Part shown: in pieces, positions 5,992 to 9,407 of the stretch
How positions within the stretch are numbered: the first letter of the stretch is position 1
Layout of the letters: the number at the start of each line of letters is the position of its first letter
Source: an uncultured archaeon
Lineage (GTDB): Archaea > Thermoproteota > Nitrososphaeria > Nitrososphaerales > CALBXV01
Direction: 5' to 3'
Assembly: GCA_937890045.1 (NCBI GenBank)
Contig: CALBXV010000043.1
Coordinates: 1 to 9,407 of the forward strand
Length of the DNA: 9,407 nt
Notes under the pieces: generated by a model
Databases searched by the model: none
Told to the model about the DNA's origin: nothing
Seen by the model: only the letters and a program-made list of their open reading frames with translations
Made by a program: the position numbers and the translations under genes

Positions 5992-6636
5992 ATGGCTATA
6001 AAATTTGGTCAGCTTGAGGGCAAAGCAAAGAAATCAACTATTAATCAATTCACATATAGAGATGGCGACAATGTCGTTCGTATGGTAGGTGATATACTAC
6101 CTAGATATGTATATTGGGTTAAAGGCGAAAACAACAAAAATATTCCTATGGAATGTTTATCTTTCGACAGAGATTCTGAAACCTTCAACAATATAGAAAA
6201 AGACTGGGTAAGAACCTTTTATCCAGATATGAAATGCGGTTGGGCATATGCAATTCAATGTATAGACCCAGGCGATGGACAAGTAAAAGTCCTGAATCTA
6301 AAGAAAAAATTGTTAGAGCAGATAATGCTTGCAGCAGAAGATTTAGGCGATCCAACAGATCCTGAAACAGGTTGGGACATACATTTTAAACGAGTAAAGA
6401 CTGGTCCGATGGCATTTAATGTCGAGTATCAATTACAAGTTTTGAGATGTAAAACAAGATCATTAGACGAAGCTGAAATGGCATCTATTGCCGAACTTCG
6501 ATCAATGGATGATGTTTTACCTAGACCTACTGTGGAAGCACAAAAGGAACTCTTGGAGAGGATTAGATCTTTAGGAAATGAAACTCCCGATGAAGTCGCA
6601 AAGGAATTTAGCAACGGAAATAAAAAACCGTGGTAG
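5992..6636 (+). CDS. Probable single-stranded DNA-binding protein, gp32-like
   Basis: The 214-aa protein should coat ssDNA during replication and recombination. Seen: a basic N-terminus (GKAKKS); a first strand-rich region with DGDNVVRMVGDILPRYVYWV (24-43); MECLSFDRDSETF followed by FYPDMKCGWAYAIQCIDP (76-93); and GWDIHFKRVKTGPMAFNVEY (127-146). This FKR-KTG...V-Y segment is typical of T4 gp32-type OB-fold proteins, where it reads like GxDFxxKRTGxGxxxxYxV. Cysteines 55, 82, 90 and 153 do not form an obvious zinc-finger pattern like that of T4 gp32. The C-terminus (LGNETPDEVAKEFSNGNKKPW) is mixed in charge, not a long acidic tail. The strong ribosome site, the consensus promoter upstream and the nuclease genes downstream all support the call. 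Other ssDNA-binding families remain possible. Confidence 0.8.
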   Translation: MAIKFGQLEGKAKKSTINQFTYRDGDNVVRMVGDILPRYVYWVKGENNKNIPMECLSFDRDSETFNNIEKDWVRTFYPDMKCGWAYAIQCIDPGDGQVKVLNLKKKLLEQIMLAAEDLGDPTDPETGWDIHFKRVKTGPMAFNVEYQLQVLRCKTRSLDEAEMASIAELRSMDDVLPRPTVEAQKELLERIRSLGNETPDEVAKEFSNGNKKPW

Positions 6637-7592
6637 ACAAAATTCTGTTTACTGCCGACTGGCATTTGAAGCTGGGACAAAGGAATGTCCCAGTTTCGTG
6701 GGCTCGGAATAGATTTAGGCTCTTTGTTGAACAAATTAGACAGTTAGAAAATGACGTAGATTTACACATTATTGGAGGAGATTTATTTGATAGAATTCCT
6801 TCGATGGTAGAATTAGAGTTATACTTTGAATTTATAAGTGGAGTAAAAATTCCCACATTAATATATGACGGTAATCACGAGGCTACAAGAAAAGGCAAAA
6901 CGTTTTTTACACAACTAAAAAGTGCAACAACAGAACTAAATCCTTTGGTAGAAATAATTGATTATATCTATAAAGGTGAGCACTTTGGTATACTTCCCTA
7001 TTGTGAGTTACATAGGAAGTGGCACATTAAACAATTCAATATAAGGCAACCGCTATTTACTCACGTTAGGGGAGCTATACCTCCTCACGTAAGTCCAGAA
7101 GTGGACTTAAAAAGATTCGCACACTTTCCAAGAGTGTTCGCGGGCGATCTACACAGTCATTCTAACACACAATTAAACATTGTATATCCTGGTAGTCCAA
7201 TGGCTACACAATTTCACAGAACTAAAATAGAAACAGGCTACTTGCTAATCGACACAAGCCAGTGGAACTGGAAGTGGCACACCTTCAAATTGCCACAACT
7301 GGTGAGAAAGACCATAACCGATCCAAAGGAAATGGTTCCCACATCTTACGATCATACGATTTATGAGATCGAAGGAAATGTGACAGATTTAGCAGGAGTC
7401 GAAAATACAGAATTATTGGATAAGAAGATAGTTCGTAGAAAAACTGAGGCAGCGTTAATTCTCACCAACGAAATGTCGATTGAAGATGAATTAGTAGAGT
7501 ATCTCAGTTATATTTTAGAATTAAAAGATGAACAAGTAAAGGAGATTTTAGGGGTATATCATGATTACTCTCGGGACATTGCGATGGGATAA
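6630..7592 (+). CDS. Mre11/SbcD/gp47-like DNA repair nuclease subunit
   Basis: Metallophosphoesterase, 320 aa, the nuclease half of a Rad50-Mre11 type complex that resects DNA ends and helps degrade or repair DNA. Seen: motif I D10-W-H12 (TADWHL), motif II GGD51-LFDR, motif III GN82H83E, motif IV H145 in THVRG, and a motif V variant G172DLHSH. The first His of the usual GHxH is Asp. The capping and ATPase-binding C-terminal region follows (about 210-320). The start is GTG 6630, overlapping the end of the ssDNA-binding protein gene by 7 nt. It is the only start before motif I, since no ATG occurs between it and residue 10. The nearest ribosome site is weak (CGGA, 11 nt away), so translation is probably coupled. 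The last 32 nt overlap the ATPase gene. A stable hairpin lies at 6669-6696. Confidence 0.92.
   Translation: MVDKILFTADWHLKLGQRNVPVSWARNRFRLFVEQIRQLENDVDLHIIGGDLFDRIPSMVELELYFEFISGVKIPTLIYDGNHEATRKGKTFFTQLKSATTELNPLVEIIDYIYKGEHFGILPYCELHRKWHIKQFNIRQPLFTHVRGAIPPHVSPEVDLKRFAHFPRVFAGDLHSHSNTQLNIVYPGSPMATQFHRTKIETGYLLIDTSQWNWKWHTFKLPQLVRKTITDPKEMVPTSYDHTIYEIEGNVTDLAGVENTELLDKKIVRRKTEAALILTNEMSIEDELVEYLSYILELKDEQVKEILGVYHDYSRDIAMG
6669..6696 (+). promoter_or_regulatory. Hairpin with purine loop in the start of the gp47-like gene
   Basis: CTGGGACA (6672-6679) and TGTCCCAG (6686-6693) are an exact inverted repeat around the loop AAGGAA. A G-U and two A-U pairs extend it to 11 bp. It lies about 40 nt after the GTG start, is unusually GC-rich for this AT-rich region, and its loop looks like a Shine-Dalgarno core. 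No U-tract follows, so it is not a standard terminator. A role in slowing ribosomes or protecting mRNA is inference. Confidence 0.5.
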
Positions 7593-9360
7593 TTGCTTTA
7601 GTTATAGTACGAACAACCATGTTGACTTAGCTAATAGTAATTTAACACAACTTATAGGCACGAATGGTGTCGGTAAGTCGAGTATTCCTTTGATACTTGA
7701 GGAAGTTTTATATAATAAAAATTCCAAGGGAATCAAAAAAGCAGATATACAGAATAGATATTATAATAAAGGTTATAATATCTCATTGGATTTTAAGGTT
7801 GAAAGAGAGCAGTATAAGATAGAAGCTCGTCGCAGTCGTGGTATAATTAAAGTTAGGCTTTTAAAAGATGGAAAGGATATTTCTAGTCATACCGCGACCA
7901 ATACTTATAAGACTTTAGAAGGTATTTTAGGCTTAGATTTTAAGACTTTTTCGCAACTCGTATATCAAAACACAAACGCAAGTTTACAGTTTTTAACGGC
8001 TACAGATGCAAATCGGAAGAAATTTCTAATAGATCTGTTTTCGTTAGATGAATATTTAAAGTTTCATGAGATTTTTAAGAAAGGTGCAAAGACACTTAAC
8101 CAGGAGTTTATTTCTTTTAATGCAAAGACGGAATCAATACAAAATTGGCTTCATAATAACAAATTAACAGATACTACCATACTACCTATGAAAATTTTGA
8201 AAATCGATACGAGTAATGATGAGAAGCGATTAAGGAGTTTATTAATCGATTTTGAAAATATTAATTCCACAAATCGAAAAATCTCAGAAAATGAGATGAA
8301 GAAGCATCTGTTAGCAAGTATAAAGATTAAAGATATTGCAGGAATTAAAAAACCTAAACAAATGATTACTGCTGATCTTAGTAGAAAAGTCGGAGAATGC
8401 GGTGCACAAATTTCTCAAAGCCAAGACATGATTGACTCGATTAGTGAACTTGGTACAAAATGTCCGACTTGCTCTCAGGAAGTAGATCCTGAATTTGTGC
8501 ATGAGTTGATAACAAAGAATTTAGATGATGCAAAGTTCATGGCAGAAACGCAGTTAAAATACGAATTAAAAATTGCGAAGATTCAGGCAGAAGTACAAGA
8601 GTATGAGGAAGCTGTGCAAAAACGTAATGAGTGGACAGACTTAAAACGCAGTATAGATGATAGTTTAGATAATGAGCCGATTGACGCGGTTTGGCTTCAG
8701 GATAACATCGAGAAATTAGAAGAAAAGATAGCGGAAACTCAGAGTGAGATACAAGTGATAATGAAAGAAAATGAGAAACGTGCAGCCAGAAACACCAGAA
8801 TTCAAGTGATACAAGAACAAACAAAAGAGTTTGAAACTGAACTTAATGGGATACAAGAAAAGCTTTCAAAAATTTCGGCAAAACTCTCAAATTTAGAAAT
8901 ACTTAAACGAGCTTTTAGTACAAGCGGACTTATAGCTTATAAGATTGAGAACCTTGTAAAAGATTTGGAAGACATGACAAACGACTACTTAGCAGAACTT
9001 AGCGATGGTCGTTTTAGTATAAACTTTGTTGTGAATAACGACAAATTAAATGTAGAAATAACAGATAATGGAAAGACGGTCGCAATTACCGCACTTTCCA
9101 GCGGTGAGTTGACGCGAGTTAATACTGCGACACTAATTGCAATTCGGAAACTAATGAGTAGTATTTCGAAGAGTCGTATCAATGTATTGTTTTTAGATGA
9201 AGTCATCAATGTATTAGACGAGGCGGGTAGGGAGAAGCTCGTTGAGATTTTACTAAAAGAAGAAGAACTAAATACATACGTAGTATCACATGGCTGGACT
9301 CACCCCCTGTTAGACAAGATTGAAGTAATCAAAGAGAATAATATATCGAGACTAGAATGA
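7561..9360 (+). CDS. Rad50/SbcC/gp46-like ABC ATPase with zinc hook
   Basis: SMC-type ATPase, 599 aa, the ATP-driven and tethering partner of the upstream nuclease. Seen in order: Walker A G33-TNGVG-K39-S40, Q-loop around Q136 (VYQN), a first helical arm (~165-295), a zinc hook C301-PT-C304, a second coiled-coil arm (~310-450), an ABC signature LSSGE (512-516), Walker B NVLFLDE (541-547), a D-loop VLDEAGR (551-557) and H-loop H577. It is much shorter than cellular SbcC (about 1,000 aa) and similar in size to T4 gp46, so the arms are short. Start ATG 7561 overlaps the end of the nuclease gene by 32 nt and is preceded by AGGGG at 7550-7554. The pair is therefore made from one mRNA with coupled translation. 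This gene holds visibly more CpG than the polymerase gene. Confidence 0.95.
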   Translation: MITLGTLRWDNCFSYSTNNHVDLANSNLTQLIGTNGVGKSSIPLILEEVLYNKNSKGIKKADIQNRYYNKGYNISLDFKVEREQYKIEARRSRGIIKVRLLKDGKDISSHTATNTYKTLEGILGLDFKTFSQLVYQNTNASLQFLTATDANRKKFLIDLFSLDEYLKFHEIFKKGAKTLNQEFISFNAKTESIQNWLHNNKLTDTTILPMKILKIDTSNDEKRLRSLLIDFENINSTNRKISENEMKKHLLASIKIKDIAGIKKPKQMITADLSRKVGECGAQISQSQDMIDSISELGTKCPTCSQEVDPEFVHELITKNLDDAKFMAETQLKYELKIAKIQAEVQEYEEAVQKRNEWTDLKRSIDDSLDNEPIDAVWLQDNIEKLEEKIAETQSEIQVIMKENEKRAARNTRIQVIQEQTKEFETELNGIQEKLSKISAKLSNLEILKRAFSTSGLIAYKIENLVKDLEDMTNDYLAELSDGRFSINFVVNNDKLNVEITDNGKTVAITALSSGELTRVNTATLIAIRKLMSSISKSRINVLFLDEVINVLDEAGREKLVEILLKEEELNTYVVSHGWTHPLLDKIEVIKENNISRLE

Positions 9361-9407
9361 TAAAAATACGAAAAATATGGGATATAATACCTATACCTAT
9401 TATAATA
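9357..9407 (+). CDS. Start of a downstream gene, cut by the window end
   Basis: ATG at 9357 overlaps the ATPase stop as ATGA (9357-9360), the same junction type used three times earlier in the window. The frame then stays open for 17 codons to the last base, reading MIKIRKIWDIIPIPIII. A weak GAG ribosome core lies a few bases before it. The N-terminus is basic, then very rich in isoleucine, but too little is present to name a product. The repeated CCTATA in the DNA makes the IPIP run. Real by junction type and open frame; identity unknown. Confidence 0.6.
   Translation, partial: MIKIRKIWDIIPIPIII

Noticed and set aside
8537..8824. Minus-strand open frames opposite the ATPase and other genes
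   Set aside because: They lie wholly opposite strong coding genes, lack ribosome sites and have no recognisable domains; they are antisense shadows.
9383..9388. TATAAT as a second promoter
   Set aside because: No -35-like hexamer lies at suitable spacing, and the sequence is within AT-rich coding DNA.

Overview
The window looks like part of the DNA replication and recombination module of a lytic tailed bacteriophage (Caudoviricetes). All genes lie on the plus strand and are packed end to end. The DNA is strongly AT-rich. Genes repeatedly overlap through ATGA stop/start junctions, and nothing resembles chromosomal housekeeping. The host cannot be named. A near-perfect bacterial sigma-70 promoter shows that the phage can use an ordinary bacterial RNA polymerase.

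Layout: (1) The window opens inside a 5'-truncated gene for an HNH endonuclease. It has a remnant of one HNH motif, a second complete HNH domain and three related C-terminal modules. (2) Directly behind it is a 757-residue family A DNA polymerase with 3'-5' proofreading and an N-terminal domain that may be uracil-DNA-glycosylase-like. (3) Three small genes follow: a three-helix membrane protein (98 aa), a 28-aa single-helix peptide and a 159-aa protein of unknown function. (4) An SF2 helicase of the UvsW/XPB type comes next. (5) The only real intergenic gap (about 40 bp) holds a consensus promoter. (6) After it lie a 128-aa conserved-looking unknown, a probable gp32-like ssDNA-binding protein, an Mre11/SbcD/gp47-like nuclease subunit, a Rad50/SbcC/gp46-like ATPase with a zinc hook, and the first 17 codons of another gene that runs off the window.

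Together these genes cover synthesis (polymerase), template protection (ssDNA-binding protein), branch migration or unwinding (helicase) and end resection (gp46/gp47-like pair). This is the usual set for recombination-dependent phage replication. The phenylalanine at the position equivalent to E. coli Pol I 762 fits a virulent lifestyle. I see no tRNA, CRISPR array, insertion sequence, attachment site or convincing intrinsic terminator. No stretch over 300 bp lacks a gene.

The points most worth a second look are the multi-domain HNH protein next to the polymerase, the unusual polymerase motifs, the tiny membrane genes inside a replication operon, the promoter that conflicts with the next gene's start codon, two strong hairpins inside coding sequence, and a change in CpG content along the window.
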